From CALGLS01 sp965222105 (GTDB lineage Bacteria > Bacteroidota > Bacteroidia > Chitinophagales > Saprospiraceae): a DNA stretch of 64,000 nucleotides. Within the stretch, counting starts at the first letter, position 1, and the number at the start of each line of letters is the position of its first letter. Shown piece after piece: positions 53,922 to 63,889 of the stretch. The notes beneath the pieces were generated by a model. The model was not told where the DNA came from, made no database searches, and saw only the letters and a program-made list of their open reading frames with translations. Location: positions 99,579 to 163,578 of the forward strand of contig CBDCTQ010000001.1 of NCBI GenBank assembly GCA_965222105.1. The letters run 5' to 3'. Position numbers and translations under genes: made by a program.

Positions 53922-54607
53922 ATGGATGTAGTTCTCATTAGTAAAAAGCAGTTTAAACTGTTAGATGCCCGATTGAAAGAATTGAATAACCACCTCAAAA
54001 ATATCACAGCGCCAGCCGAGCGATTCATTGACAACAAGGCATTTGTGAAGTTGATGAATATTTCTTACGGCACCGCTCAGGCATGGCGAGACGAAGGAAA
54101 AATCGGATTTACAAAAGAGGAAAATACCGAAGAATCATTCAAAATCTCCGCAGGTCCTACGAGCTCGATCTCGACTTTGATTTTGAAGCTCAAAAAAGGC
54201 TTATTCCCCGGTTTTCGGTTTCCGGCAATTTCAGGATACAAGACGATGAATTGAAATTGGTCAGTTACTCTGGTTTTCTGTTGATGGAAATCCCCTACCT
54301 AAATGAACAGGATTTGAAAACCGTCAAAATGTTATTAGCAGAAGATCCTTTTGTTGCGACTTGCTTTGAAAATGCGCTCGGCAATGGATTGGTTTTCATT
54401 GTCAAATCATCGGCCCCTTTGTCTGACCACAAAGTAGTTTATCGGACAGCCGTCAAATACTATCAGGACCTCACCGGGGTTTGTCGGTTTTCATCAGGTG
54501 GAGAGGAAGTAGATCACACCTGTATGGTTTCTCTCGATGCTTATACCCACATTGCTATGAATGCAACGCCCTTTCCTCATCATTTGAGAATAGTAGTAGC
54601 CGTATAG
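53922..54607 (+). pseudogene. HTH protein fused out of frame to a BT4734-like fragment
   Basis: The first 60 residues in the 53922 frame form an excisionase-like helix-turn-helix (FIDNKAFVKLMNISYGTAQAWRDEGKIGFTK). In the +2 frame from about 54110 the reading continues as KLVSYSGFLLMEIPYLNEQDLKTVKMLLAEDPFVATCFENALGNGLVFIVKSSAPLSDH, homologous to the N-terminal domain of the 54682 protein. A deletion or frameshift seems to have joined two mobile-element genes. Neither part is complete. Confidence 0.6.
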
Positions 54608-54626
54608 TTATTGTTACCATGATTTG

Positions 54627-54659
54627 GCCCTCTAGAACGATGGATTAGAGGGCTTTTTT
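54627..54659 (+). terminator. Rho-independent terminator before the DUF3987 gene
   Basis: GCCCTCTA (54627-54634) pairs with TAGAGGGC (54646-54653), followed by TTTTTT. It follows the BT4734-like fragment by about 20 bases and precedes the next gene start by 23. Confidence 0.75.
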
Positions 54660-54681
54660 AAAAATTAAACTAATCTCTCTC

Positions 54682-56937
54682 ATGGAAAAAATAACTATAT
54701 TTCAACATTTCACTAAGGTAATTGGTCACCAAAGTTTGCCTGAAATTATTGAAGAGATACAGGGAGATTTTTTCAAAGTGCCCATATCAAAAATACGGGA
54801 AGCTCTAAATAACGGAAATAAAGAATTAGCTGACCACCTTAAAAAGCGTTTGATGGGTTTCACCGTTTCCGGAAAATTTGAGGCAGGGAGAAGACTGGAA
54901 TTTTTAAAGACCTATCATCCGTTTGTGATACTAGATTTGGATCACCTCAGGGAGGACGCCATGCGACGGGTGCAATCCAAGGTGAAGACGATTGATTATT
55001 CCGTTGCAGGCTTCAGAAGCCCGAGTGGTCAAGGATATAAAGTGGTAGTACGGACAAATGCTACTTTGGAATCACATAGAAAGGCATTTGATGAAGTGGC
55101 CAATTACTATGAAGAAAAATTAAAGGCAGAAATTGATCGCTCAGGAAAAGATGTCACCCGGCTTTGCTTTTTCTCCTACGATCCAAACGCTTTTTATAAT
55201 GAGAACGCCAAAACGTTTACTTTGGGTCAAGGACTTTTAGATGGAAAAAATATCCCTTTCCAATTACCCGCAGGTGATTATCAAACTGCCTTGAAAGCCT
55301 GCGTTCAACAAACCAATGCAAAGCTCACATTTAAAAATGGCAACCGAAACAATTACATATATCAATTAGCATTAAATTGCTTTCATGCCGGAATACCTGC
55401 CGAGACAACAGAGGTTTTTTGCAAAAACAATTTTGACTATTCCAATCGGGAAACAGCCAACACGGTTAAAAGCGCCTACAGGTGGAAGCCCCGTGATAAA
55501 CACTTTACTTTGCCCATAGAGTTGCCAAAGGAATCTCCACCCAGTATGCCAGTGAAAATATTTGACAAACTCCCCTCTTTATTGCGCGAAGGATGCGCAA
55601 CATTCAAAGACCCCAGAGAAAGAGATGTTTTTTTGACAGGTGCCCTGGGAGTATTAAGCGGCTGCCTTCCGGAAACAAAAGGCATCTATGACGGACGAAT
55701 CCACTTTCCAAACTTATATACTTTTGTCATCGCCCCCGCGGCCAGTGGCAAGGGAGCATTGGCATATGCGCGCGAACTGGGATTAGGCCATCATCAGCAG
55801 TTGGTCAGCGAAAGCAAAGCTGCTCAAAGAAAGTACAAACAGGAACTGATTCAATACGACTCAGCCATCACGCAGCATAAAAAAGGAAAGCTTTCCAAGC
55901 CACCAGTCATACCTGTAGAAAGGCCATTCAAGACTTTGTTTATTCCGGCTAATTCGAGTTCAGCGATGTTAATCCGTCAGCTTAATAACAACAAGTATGG
56001 AGGCATTCTTTTTGAGTCAGAAGCAGATACATTGGGTAATGTTCTAAAGCAAGATTGGGGTGGTTACAGCGACTTAATGCGTAAGGCATTTCATCACGAG
56101 CCTATTTCCTATAGCCGTAGGTTGAACGATCAATTCATCGAGATCACTAATCCCCAGCTATCCGTCGTATTGTCTGGTACACCGAGTCAGGTGACTAACC
56201 TGATTCCATCGGCCGAGGATGGATTGTTTTCTCGATTTCTGTTGTATGTTTTTGAAGTGGAAGTCAACTGGCGAGATGTCTCTCCTAATGGAAAAGGACA
56301 AAATTTCCAGGCTTTTTATCAAGAGTTATCTCAAGAAGTAAAGAGTATGGTACAATATCTAAAAAGACATCCCACCAGGTTTCATCTACAACAACACCAA
56401 TGGATACAATTAAACGAAGCATTCAGCGCCTCACTAGAAAAGACCAACGAATTGACTGGCCCTGGTTCGTTGAGCATTGTCAAACGACTTGGCGGAATGC
56501 TATTCCGTATTGGAATGATCCTATCATGCCTGCGCAAGTTTGAAGAAAAACAAACCACAACTGAAGTATATTGTCAGGATGAAGATTTCATGGCCGCTAT
56601 GTGGATGATCGAAATTTACCTGGAGCATTCGCTTTTTCTCTACGAGCGCCTGCCCAAGCGAGCCAAATCTTCCTTTCAATTTAAAAACGTTCGGAAGCAA
56701 CTTTTTTATGAGGCATTGCCAGGCCAATTTCAGAGGAAGGAGGCATTTGCGATCAGCCATCGATTCAAAATGGCAGAGCGAACGGCGGCTCGGTATCTAA
56801 AGGAATTATTGGAAGCCGGGTATCTAACACAATCGCCAGAGGGGGCTTATGGAGAGTACTTAAAAGAGGACAAGATGTCATGGTTTATAAATGTAGATTC
56901 CCGAAGCAAAAATTATTTTTTGAACCGGGGTGGCTAA
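54682..56937 (+). CDS. BT4734-like / DUF3987 mobile-element protein
   Basis: A 751-residue protein. The N-terminal domain (about 55-185) is BT4734-like, with VSGKFEAGRRLEFL, FVILDLDHL and SGKDVTRLCFFSYDP, related to primase-type domains. A linker and helical segment follow. The DUF3987 domain (about 285-750) contains IAPAASGKGALAYARELG, a P-loop-like motif near residue 351, and PANSSSAMLIRQLNNN. These proteins accompany Bacteroidota mobilisable elements and may act in replication or mobilisation. The gene is intact though its neighbours are decayed. Confidence 0.85.
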   Translation: MEKITIFQHFTKVIGHQSLPEIIEEIQGDFFKVPISKIREALNNGNKELADHLKKRLMGFTVSGKFEAGRRLEFLKTYHPFVILDLDHLREDAMRRVQSKVKTIDYSVAGFRSPSGQGYKVVVRTNATLESHRKAFDEVANYYEEKLKAEIDRSGKDVTRLCFFSYDPNAFYNENAKTFTLGQGLLDGKNIPFQLPAGDYQTALKACVQQTNAKLTFKNGNRNNYIYQLALNCFHAGIPAETTEVFCKNNFDYSNRETANTVKSAYRWKPRDKHFTLPIELPKESPPSMPVKIFDKLPSLLREGCATFKDPRERDVFLTGALGVLSGCLPETKGIYDGRIHFPNLYTFVIAPAASGKGALAYARELGLGHHQQLVSESKAAQRKYKQELIQYDSAITQHKKGKLSKPPVIPVERPFKTLFIPANSSSAMLIRQLNNNKYGGILFESEADTLGNVLKQDWGGYSDLMRKAFHHEPISYSRRLNDQFIEITNPQLSVVLSGTPSQVTNLIPSAEDGLFSRFLLYVFEVEVNWRDVSPNGKGQNFQAFYQELSQEVKSMVQYLKRHPTRFHLQQHQWIQLNEAFSASLEKTNELTGPGSLSIVKRLGGMLFRIGMILSCLRKFEEKQTTTEVYCQDEDFMAAMWMIEIYLEHSLFLYERLPKRAKSSFQFKNVRKQLFYEALPGQFQRKEAFAISHRFKMAERTAARYLKELLEAGYLTQSPEGAYGEYLKEDKMSWFINVDSRSKNYFLNRGG

Positions 56938-57024
56938 GGGGGGACCTTATGGTCATTATGTCCCCCGGTGAATTGGGGGAAAAGGGGACTTGAAATAGGC
57001 ACCTATTTAATGAAATGAATTAAT

Positions 57025-57150
57025 ATGCGTACCTCACCTAAGCTTATCGTCCTTTCCGGGCCGTTGTTCGTGCTTTCGCTTAACACCATAGCAGCCCAAG
57101 ATTTTCCCCCACTTTCAGTTGAACTTAGATTTGGCATTAACTTGGCATGA
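57025..57150 (+). CDS. Short secreted-like peptide, possible remnant
   Basis: A 41-codon frame starting MRTSPKLIVLSGPLFVLSL, with a signal-peptide-like hydrophobic segment and AAQD cleavage context, then only 20 more residues. It could be the 5' remnant of a secreted protein gene. Low confidence. The rest of 56938-57325 holds no gene. Confidence 0.25.
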   Translation: MRTSPKLIVLSGPLFVLSLNTIAAQDFPPLSVELRFGINLA

Positions 57151-57325
57151 GTAATTCCACTATACAATCCTGATTATCAGGCACTTCTCCTTTTTTAACT
57201 TCACCAATTTAAGTTTATTACTCCACAAGTTTCTTTTCCCTTACATGTCTCTGGTTTTACATGAAGCATTTTTTCTGAAACAACACCTTAAAATTTAATT
57301 TATTAATTTGCTTTAAAAAGTAATC

Positions 57326-58381
57326 ATGTCGGCAATTAAACATAGTATTAAATTTCTCATTGTCCTGAAAATATTTTTCATGACAGTAGCAGCCTGCACT
57401 ACTCCGGAAAGCCATAAACCGACCTCTTCTCAAAGACAAAACGGGATGGTATTCATTCCTGGGGGCACATTAAACATGGGAGGAGACAATGACCAAGCCG
57501 ACAGCAATGAATACCCAAAACACAGGGTAACAATAGATCCGTTTTGGATGGATGAAACAGAGGTGACTAATGCACAATTTCAAGCATTTGTTAAAGCAAC
57601 TAAATACATTACCATTGCTGAGCGACCAATTAATTGGGAAGAGATGAAAGCAGACCTCCCCCCAGGCACTCCAAAACCTCCAGATAGCTTGTTGCAACCA
57701 GGAGCTTTGGTATTCCAAAAAACTGATCAGCCTATATCTTTAAACAATCCTTCTCTATGGTGGCGATGGACTATAGGTGCCAACTGGCGCCATCCTGAGG
57801 GGCCTGGTAGTGATATCACCGAAAAAATGGATCATCCTGTTGTTCAAGTGGCATGGGAAGATGCATTGGCATACTCAAAATGGGCCGGCAAGCGATTGCC
57901 GACAGAAGCAGAATGGGAATGGGCAGCCAGAGGTGGTAACGAAAACTTGATTTATCCTTGGGGAAATGAAGACGTTAATAAAGGAAATCCCAAAGCAAAC
58001 TTTTGGCAGGGATTATTTCCCTACATGAATGAAATGTCAGATGGGTATTTTGCCACCGCCCCAGTTCGTTCATTCCCTCCAAATGATTATGGTCTCTATG
58101 ATATGGCTGGAAACGTATGGGAATGGTGCTATGACTGGTTTGATTTTGAGTATTATAAAAGTACTTCTGCTCAAAAAGCCAATACTAAGGGCCCGATTAA
58201 AGGGTACAATCCACACATGCCCTATCAACAAGAAAAAGTGATACGGGGTGGATCATTCCTCTGTAATGACGACTATTGCTCTGGATACAGAAATGCCAGG
58301 AGAATGGGTTCAAGTGCCGATACTGGTTTAAATCATACAGGGTTCCGTTGTGTAAAAGATGTAAAAGATGTAAAACATTAG
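57326..58381 (+). CDS. Formylglycine-generating enzyme, lipoprotein
   Basis: A 351-residue protein with a lipoprotein signal (ILKIFFMTVAACT). The whole mature part is an FGE-sulfatase domain: MVFIPGGTLNMGG, MDETEVTNAQFQAFV, WAGKRLPTEAEWEWAARGG and NVWEWCYDWF. Near the end RGGSFLCNDDYCSGYRNARRMG keeps both active-site cysteines, so it should be a true enzyme that converts a sulfatase Cys to formylglycine. It sits 317 bases upstream of a Cys-type sulfatase in the same direction. Confidence 0.9.
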   Translation: MSAIKHSIKFLIVLKIFFMTVAACTTPESHKPTSSQRQNGMVFIPGGTLNMGGDNDQADSNEYPKHRVTIDPFWMDETEVTNAQFQAFVKATKYITIAERPINWEEMKADLPPGTPKPPDSLLQPGALVFQKTDQPISLNNPSLWWRWTIGANWRHPEGPGSDITEKMDHPVVQVAWEDALAYSKWAGKRLPTEAEWEWAARGGNENLIYPWGNEDVNKGNPKANFWQGLFPYMNEMSDGYFATAPVRSFPPNDYGLYDMAGNVWEWCYDWFDFEYYKSTSAQKANTKGPIKGYNPHMPYQQEKVIRGGSFLCNDDYCSGYRNARRMGSSADTGLNHTGFRCVKDVKDVKH

Positions 58382-58698
58382 GGGTAGAGAGGTAGTGCAT
58401 AGAAAATGTTGATGGACGTCTCAGCCGAGCCTGGTGCTTTGCACGTTGCGCAGCAGAGCCTGCCATGCCTACGACAGGAAATCCTGAGGCAGTAGAACTA
58501 CCGATATTTTTAAGCAAGCTGTCACATCCTTGCCATGATAGCTCTGGCCATCAGGCTCCGGGAACAACCAATGATAAAATAATGCAATGATTAGCTAAAT
58601 TATAACACTCTTTTGAAGGGGATAATATTTTTCTTTGCCCTAATCGCTTGAAGTCAAGCAGCTTTAACAAGGCTCTTTTAACAAAAATTCACGAATAA
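58382..58698. other. Intergenic region between FGE and sulfatase genes
   Basis: No gene supported. Palindromic GC-rich bits lie near 58420-58500 (GTGCTTTGCACGTTGCGCAGCAGAGC). The AT-rich segment 58590-58690 probably carries the sulfatase promoter. A minus-strand frame here begins inside the FGE gene and is a shadow. Confidence 0.45.
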
Positions 58699-60558
58699 AT
58701 GAACAATTTAGGACTTATTCTATGGCTACTTTTACCCGTTTTCAGTTTTGGGCAGACCTCCGGAGAACGTCCTAACATTATCCTCATTTTTGTGGATGAT
58801 TTGGGCTACACTGATGTGGGTTTCAATAGAACGGCTGACTTTACAGAAGAATATGGGGTTATTCCTACACCTGAATTGGATGATTTGGCAGCATCAGGTA
58901 TAGTTGCCAAAAATGCCCATGTCGCTCATCCGTTTTGTGGACCAAGTAGAGCAGCTCTTTTGACAGGAGTATATCCACACCGAATTTGTGCTCAATACAA
59001 TTTACCTAATGATTTAACTTCTGACTATGGAGTTTCTACTGAGGAAACTTTTTTCAGTAAAGTATTACAGGATAATGATTACAATACTGCTGCTATAGGC
59101 AAATGGCACTTGGGGGTTGGAGAAGATTTTATCCCAAATAATCGAGGGTTTGATTATTTCTTTGGTATGATTGGTGGCGGTCATGAATACTTTGAGTCCA
59201 GCTATGAAGACCAATGGATCAATAATGGTGGTACAACCACCAACGAATACCGTGTTCCTCTGTTGCGTAATACTGATTATGTAACTCCTGAAGAATTTGA
59301 TAATGATGAATATTTGACCGATATTCTCACAGAAGAAGCAGTCCATTACATCAACGAAAATGCAGGCGATGACGACCCTTTTTTCATGTATCTTGCATAT
59401 AATGCGCCACATACACCACTTCAAGCTCCTCAGGCGGACATCGACCAATTTATAGCAGACAATCCAAATTTTGAGTCATTGGTTGCCAATAGCCCGGACA
59501 TCTTAAATGCCAACATCCCAAACAACTGGACCGGAACACTTGAAGAATATCACGCATCGTTGGTAGAAGACCGAATTATTTATGCCACTATGGTCACTAT
59601 CGTGGATAAGGGAGTCGGGCAAGTTAAAGATGCCGTCGATGCAAATGGCATAACAGACAATACCCTGATTATTTTTATGAGTGACAATGGCGGTAAATTA
59701 AGACAGGGGGGAGCAGTTAATTACCCGCTCACTCAGGGCAAAGGCAGTACAGACGAAGGCGGACATCGCGTACCGATGTTGTTCCACTGGCCCAACACCA
59801 TACCGATAGGAGCAACTTACGACCACCTGATCTCTTCTATTGATTTATATCCTTCATTCTTAGAATTGGCGGGGGCGGATATTCCAGCCAATAAATTGTT
59901 AGAAGGAAAGTCTATGATTGATGAAGTTATTGCCAATCAAGATGCAAGAACAGGAGAATCGATTTACGTCATGCGTCCCTATTTAGGATTTCACAATGGA
60001 GCCATTCTGCATGGAGATTATAAACTTAGCAAAAAAGGAAATAATTCGACGACAACTGCATGGAAACTGTACGATATTGTCAATGACTCCGGAGAGCAAA
60101 ATGACATTAGAAGCACCCTCCCAAATGCTGAGAAATTGGTAGATAGTTTGTTGCGAATCGCGATAACCTGGGTGTCAGATTTTGACGAAGTAGACCCCTG
60201 CTGGTATGATCACGATAATCCTCACCCGCACCAAGCCCTTTGGGATAGTGGTGAATTGCCTCGGTATGATGCTTTATTTGGATTGCCTTTGCTGAATTCG
60301 ATTAATAATTACTTTGGCGACAACCAATACTCCATTTATCCCAATCCGACAAACGACTTTTTGAATTTGAACTTTGATAAAACCATTCCTAGTCTCGAAA
60401 TTGAAATTCTAAGCCAGAATGGAAAAATGGTAAAAAGGGTAACAGCCCGCCAAACCGACCAACAGGTCCTTGATCTTTCCAATCTCTCTTGTGGGCTTTA
60501 TGTGCTCAAAATTTTAGGGGATGATCAAATCGCTGTAGAGAAATTTATGAAGTTTTAA
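58699..60558 (+). CDS. Type I sulfatase with T9SS sorting domain
   Basis: A 619-residue protein with a signal peptide (LGLILWLLLPVFSFGQ). The alkaline-phosphatase-fold sulfatase domain has NIILIFVDDLGYTDVG (metal Asp 34 and 35). The activation motif is CGPSRAALLTG with Cys80 to become formylglycine. GKWHLGVG and FMSDNGG complete the site. The last about 80 residues (YSIYPNPTNDFLNLNF...VEKFMKF) are a type A sorting domain, so it is secreted through the type IX system. Cleavage of sulfate esters on algal or host polysaccharides is likely. It needs the FGE encoded upstream. Confidence 0.92.
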   Translation: MNNLGLILWLLLPVFSFGQTSGERPNIILIFVDDLGYTDVGFNRTADFTEEYGVIPTPELDDLAASGIVAKNAHVAHPFCGPSRAALLTGVYPHRICAQYNLPNDLTSDYGVSTEETFFSKVLQDNDYNTAAIGKWHLGVGEDFIPNNRGFDYFFGMIGGGHEYFESSYEDQWINNGGTTTNEYRVPLLRNTDYVTPEEFDNDEYLTDILTEEAVHYINENAGDDDPFFMYLAYNAPHTPLQAPQADIDQFIADNPNFESLVANSPDILNANIPNNWTGTLEEYHASLVEDRIIYATMVTIVDKGVGQVKDAVDANGITDNTLIIFMSDNGGKLRQGGAVNYPLTQGKGSTDEGGHRVPMLFHWPNTIPIGATYDHLISSIDLYPSFLELAGADIPANKLLEGKSMIDEVIANQDARTGESIYVMRPYLGFHNGAILHGDYKLSKKGNNSTTTAWKLYDIVNDSGEQNDIRSTLPNAEKLVDSLLRIAITWVSDFDEVDPCWYDHDNPHPHQALWDSGELPRYDALFGLPLLNSINNYFGDNQYSIYPNPTNDFLNLNFDKTIPSLEIEILSQNGKMVKRVTARQTDQQVLDLSNLSCGLYVLKILGDDQIAVEKFMKF

Positions 60559-60607
60559 CAGCAGCTATTTTTTTAAACAATATTCTCCCTCCATGATTCC
60601 AATAGAA

Positions 60608-62491
60608 TTATTTTCTTCCTACCAAAACCTTCAAGTCATTTGTGGAAGTCTCAGCCGTTTCACCATTTGACCATACCACTTTCACTGTTGCAGGTTCGTT
60701 ACAAATTCCCAGGCCAAAGTGAATAAATGGATTAAAGCTAAGAGAATACACGGCTCCCGTCGACCCTACCCTTTTAACCTGTTGGTTCCCACAAGTCGCA
60801 ACAGTAACTATGGCTCCCAACGCAGTAGCCTGATTTGATGGAGAATTTCCAACTTCCACCACCAGGTAATTCTCGTTCTCAGATCTTTTTAGTTGGTTTT
60901 TGAACAAATGCCATTTGCCACGTTCATTCCCCACCACTACATCTATCCTTCCATCCTGGTTATAATCCAATGTTTCTACACACATGCCAATTGCTCCTAA
61001 TTCAGTCGACACAATGTTAGGATTGTCGAGTTGGACAAAATTCGATCCACCTTGATTAAAAAAAATAAGAGATTCGTTTTCATGAATTAGATCACCGCGT
61101 CTAACCACCAAAATATCAGAATAGCCATTATTATCAAAATCTGCGGAGGCTGAGCCCATGGTATGCTCTTCCAAAAAAGGACTGTTCTTATTATAAGCCT
61201 GGACGAATTTTCCATTCTTATTTTCCAACAATACATCAGCTAAACCCTTTGGATGCTCAAATTCCAGATAAGATTCAACGCCATGGACGACACCTGTAGC
61301 TGGTGCCCAAAGGTTGCCTGCAATCCGCCAGGCACGGTTACCAACATAACCAATGTAAGTTCCTCTATCTTCATGAAATTTATCAGGAAAGCCCAAAGCA
61401 TCACTATTGACCAATCGCATGTTTTTTCCGGAATGGGTTTCTCCTTCGAACTCATAGGTATATCCCGTTTCGCCAATGTAAAAAGCATCATTGTCCGGCC
61501 ACTGGGACTGGAAATTTTCAATATTTAAAATATCTCCAACCACTAGGTCTTCAAATTGAAAATCCCCCCTTTTGGTGAAAAACCCCCATACTTGTGAATC
61601 AGAGTCATAAAAAGTTTCCCCCTTTTCAAATTCCTTTCCTCTAGTCAAAAACAGGTCGAAGTCGCCGTCATTATCATAATCTATTTCCAGCATGGAGGTG
61701 ACTTCACTAAAATTGGTGGGGAATATTTTTTTCGTTACCTCTTCATAAGTCAGGTCACCGCTGCCTTGAAAAACCCTTACTTTTTCGTGACCAAACAACA
61801 ATATATCTACAACACCATCATTATTAAAATCAGTAACCAATGTTTTTTGGCCATTCGCTTTTATGGAAGGTAACTTGGAGAAAAGCACTAATTGCCCAGC
61901 CCCATCATTTTCATAAACATAATTCTCACTTTCGCCCATCTTTTCTTTGTCCGGAAAAGCAAAATTCAACAGGTCGAGATCTCCGTCATTATCTCCATCG
62001 ACAAGCTTAACAGTACGACCACGCATTAAGTCAAGAGGAACGTCAAAATCGGGCAATTCAGTAAAATTGCGCTCCCTATCGACTCGAAAAAGTTTTGAAT
62101 TTCGGGCATTGCTACCGGCCCCTCCACCTCGCGACATCACAATCTCCAGATCACCATCCAAATCAAAATCTCCCACGGTAATGCCGTGTAAATCACCCAT
62201 GATAATATCGTGTGGTCTGGTATAGCGCCCATTGTTGTTCCAACAAACGCGGACTCCAAACCCATGGTCATTTAAAAGTAGGTCCAAATGACCGTCCTGG
62301 TCCAAATCTGCCACAACCGGAGCATCCCATTTTCGCAGATTTTTTTCCTCTCTTGGAAAATCTTTAACCATTTCTTTAAAAGGATGTACCTGCCTGTTTG
62401 CTGCACCTTCGGTCCGTTCGACATTCTCAAATGCGAGGAGCATCACAGTACAAACGATCAGAGCGATAGAATTATGGATGTTATTTTTCAC
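60608..62491 (-). CDS. Secreted FG-GAP / UnbV-domain protein
   Basis: A 627-residue protein with a signal segment (NSIALIVCTVMLLAFENV). FG-GAP/VCBS repeats with Ca-binding loops (DLDQDGHLDLLLND, DFDLDGDLEIVMS, DYDNDGDFDLFLT, DFDNNGYSDILVV) fill about residues 50-530. A C-terminal ASPIC/UnbV domain (about 535-627, ATALGAIVTV...VKVVWSNGETAE) ends it. Such proteins are often encoded with polysaccharide-degradation genes. It converges with the sulfatase gene. Role not known. Confidence 0.88.
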   Translation of the reverse strand: MKNNIHNSIALIVCTVMLLAFENVERTEGAANRQVHPFKEMVKDFPREEKNLRKWDAPVVADLDQDGHLDLLLNDHGFGVRVCWNNNGRYTRPHDIIMGDLHGITVGDFDLDGDLEIVMSRGGGAGSNARNSKLFRVDRERNFTELPDFDVPLDLMRGRTVKLVDGDNDGDLDLLNFAFPDKEKMGESENYVYENDGAGQLVLFSKLPSIKANGQKTLVTDFNNDGVVDILLFGHEKVRVFQGSGDLTYEEVTKKIFPTNFSEVTSMLEIDYDNDGDFDLFLTRGKEFEKGETFYDSDSQVWGFFTKRGDFQFEDLVVGDILNIENFQSQWPDNDAFYIGETGYTYEFEGETHSGKNMRLVNSDALGFPDKFHEDRGTYIGYVGNRAWRIAGNLWAPATGVVHGVESYLEFEHPKGLADVLLENKNGKFVQAYNKNSPFLEEHTMGSASADFDNNGYSDILVVRRGDLIHENESLIFFNQGGSNFVQLDNPNIVSTELGAIGMCVETLDYNQDGRIDVVVGNERGKWHLFKNQLKRSENENYLVVEVGNSPSNQATALGAIVTVATCGNQQVKRVGSTGAVYSLSFNPFIHFGLGICNEPATVKVVWSNGETAETSTNDLKVLVGRK

Positions 62492-62719
62492 AATGGTTCA
62501 GAAAGAATTTAGTGGCAATATTGCCGAAGTTCAATAGTTTTTCAAAAGCAGGTTTTCTTTTTATAAACTCAGGTTGAATATCTAAGTTTGATAAAAAGAA
62601 ATGGAGCATAAGTTCATTAATTTTGACAAATCAGCTTTGGATTTTGGGACCAAATTTGAATTATCAGATAGATAAACATCTGTAATGTAATATGGAAATA
62701 TCCAGCAACAAGGATTCAA
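62492..62719. other. Intergenic region
   Basis: AT-rich, no gene seen. It presumably holds the promoter of the FG-GAP/UnbV gene and the end of the downstream transcript from 62720. Confidence 0.4.
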
Positions 62720-63742
62720 TTAAAGTTTAATATAGGACAAAGTGTATGGCTTGCCATGTTTTGTATTAATCATACCATCGGCAACCATTAAATCAAAATT
62801 CGAGATAATCAATTTCCCATCATATATAATGAGGTCAGATGGTTGGTCCAGCTGACCATTAGTGCCATCATTATCTTCAGATTGCAACAAGAGGTTAATA
62901 TTCTTGTGCTTATCAATTTTCCAAAGTTGATTTTGCGAAAAACCGACGGCATATAAGTTTCCTTTTTTATCTAACAAAATGCCATCTATTCCTGATGTAT
63001 CCGGCAGACTAGCATACACATCACTCTTCAATAATTTTCCTTCAGCAGATAGCTGTAATTGATGTATGGTGCCATCCCCAAAATCTCCCACTAATAGATG
63101 ACCTTTCCTGCCCACTGTGATACCATCTAAACCAAACTGTCGATTTGGATTTTGAGTTTCAGTGGTAAATATTAGATTCTTATCTGTTTTATCATTTTGG
63201 ACTTCGACATTTCTATCAGTGAGTGAAAAACAGAGGACACCGCTTGTGTTTTTCTCTGTTTTCACTTTTGGTAGTTTAGGAACGGTGACATAGACCTTTC
63301 CATCTTTTACGACGACTCCATTAGGGTTATTGATACCCTTTGCAATCACTTCGGTCTTAATCAACTCATCAGCGTCAAAAGTCATTTTCAAGATTCGACC
63401 ATTGTTAGGACCTTGATTGGCACAGACGATTAACGAACCATCTGGTGCATAAGCGATACCCATAGGACTGGCGAAGGTATTTTCCATAGTCCCTGGTACT
63501 TTTGACAACTCCTTGACCGAGCCATCTTTTGATATTTTCACAAGGGTGCCGTCGATTTCCTTCGAAGCATAATTTGGGCATGACAAGATCAGAGTGCCAT
63601 CTCCTAATATTGCGTAAGCATCTGGAGTAGGACAGCACTCTGGCAAAGTCAAGTATAATTCTGAAGCTGTTATACGCTTGGTACTTTTGCAACTTACTGA
63701 TGCAAAAGCCATAAGCACAAAAAATAACATGTTTTTTTTCAT
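62720..63742 (-). CDS. Lipoprotein six-bladed propeller (SMP-30/NHL-like)
   Basis: A 340-residue protein with a lipobox (FVLMAFASVSC, Cys near residue 18). Repeats of propeller type follow: GTLVKISKDGSVKELSKVPG, MGIAYAPDGSLIVCANQGPN, DGITVGRKGHLLVGDFGDGTIHQL and DGILLDKKGNLYAVGFSQNQLWKI. The pattern is that of SMP-30/gluconolactonase-like proteins. It may bind or hydrolyse a sugar lactone at the cell surface. The exact activity is not shown. Confidence 0.8.
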   Translation of the reverse strand: MKKNMLFFVLMAFASVSCKSTKRITASELYLTLPECCPTPDAYAILGDGTLILSCPNYASKEIDGTLVKISKDGSVKELSKVPGTMENTFASPMGIAYAPDGSLIVCANQGPNNGRILKMTFDADELIKTEVIAKGINNPNGVVVKDGKVYVTVPKLPKVKTEKNTSGVLCFSLTDRNVEVQNDKTDKNLIFTTETQNPNRQFGLDGITVGRKGHLLVGDFGDGTIHQLQLSAEGKLLKSDVYASLPDTSGIDGILLDKKGNLYAVGFSQNQLWKIDKHKNINLLLQSEDNDGTNGQLDQPSDLIIYDGKLIISNFDLMVADGMINTKHGKPYTLSYIKL

Positions 63743-63889
63743 TGATATGATAACTTTGATGAACTAAATAGATTCGAATAACTTAACATTACTAAACCTA
63801 GTCAATCTAAGTTTAATGGAATATTCCTCTGAATGCTCGTCATCTGATTTGCTAATAATTTCTTTTACCAAAAAAAGGTCGTTTAACCA

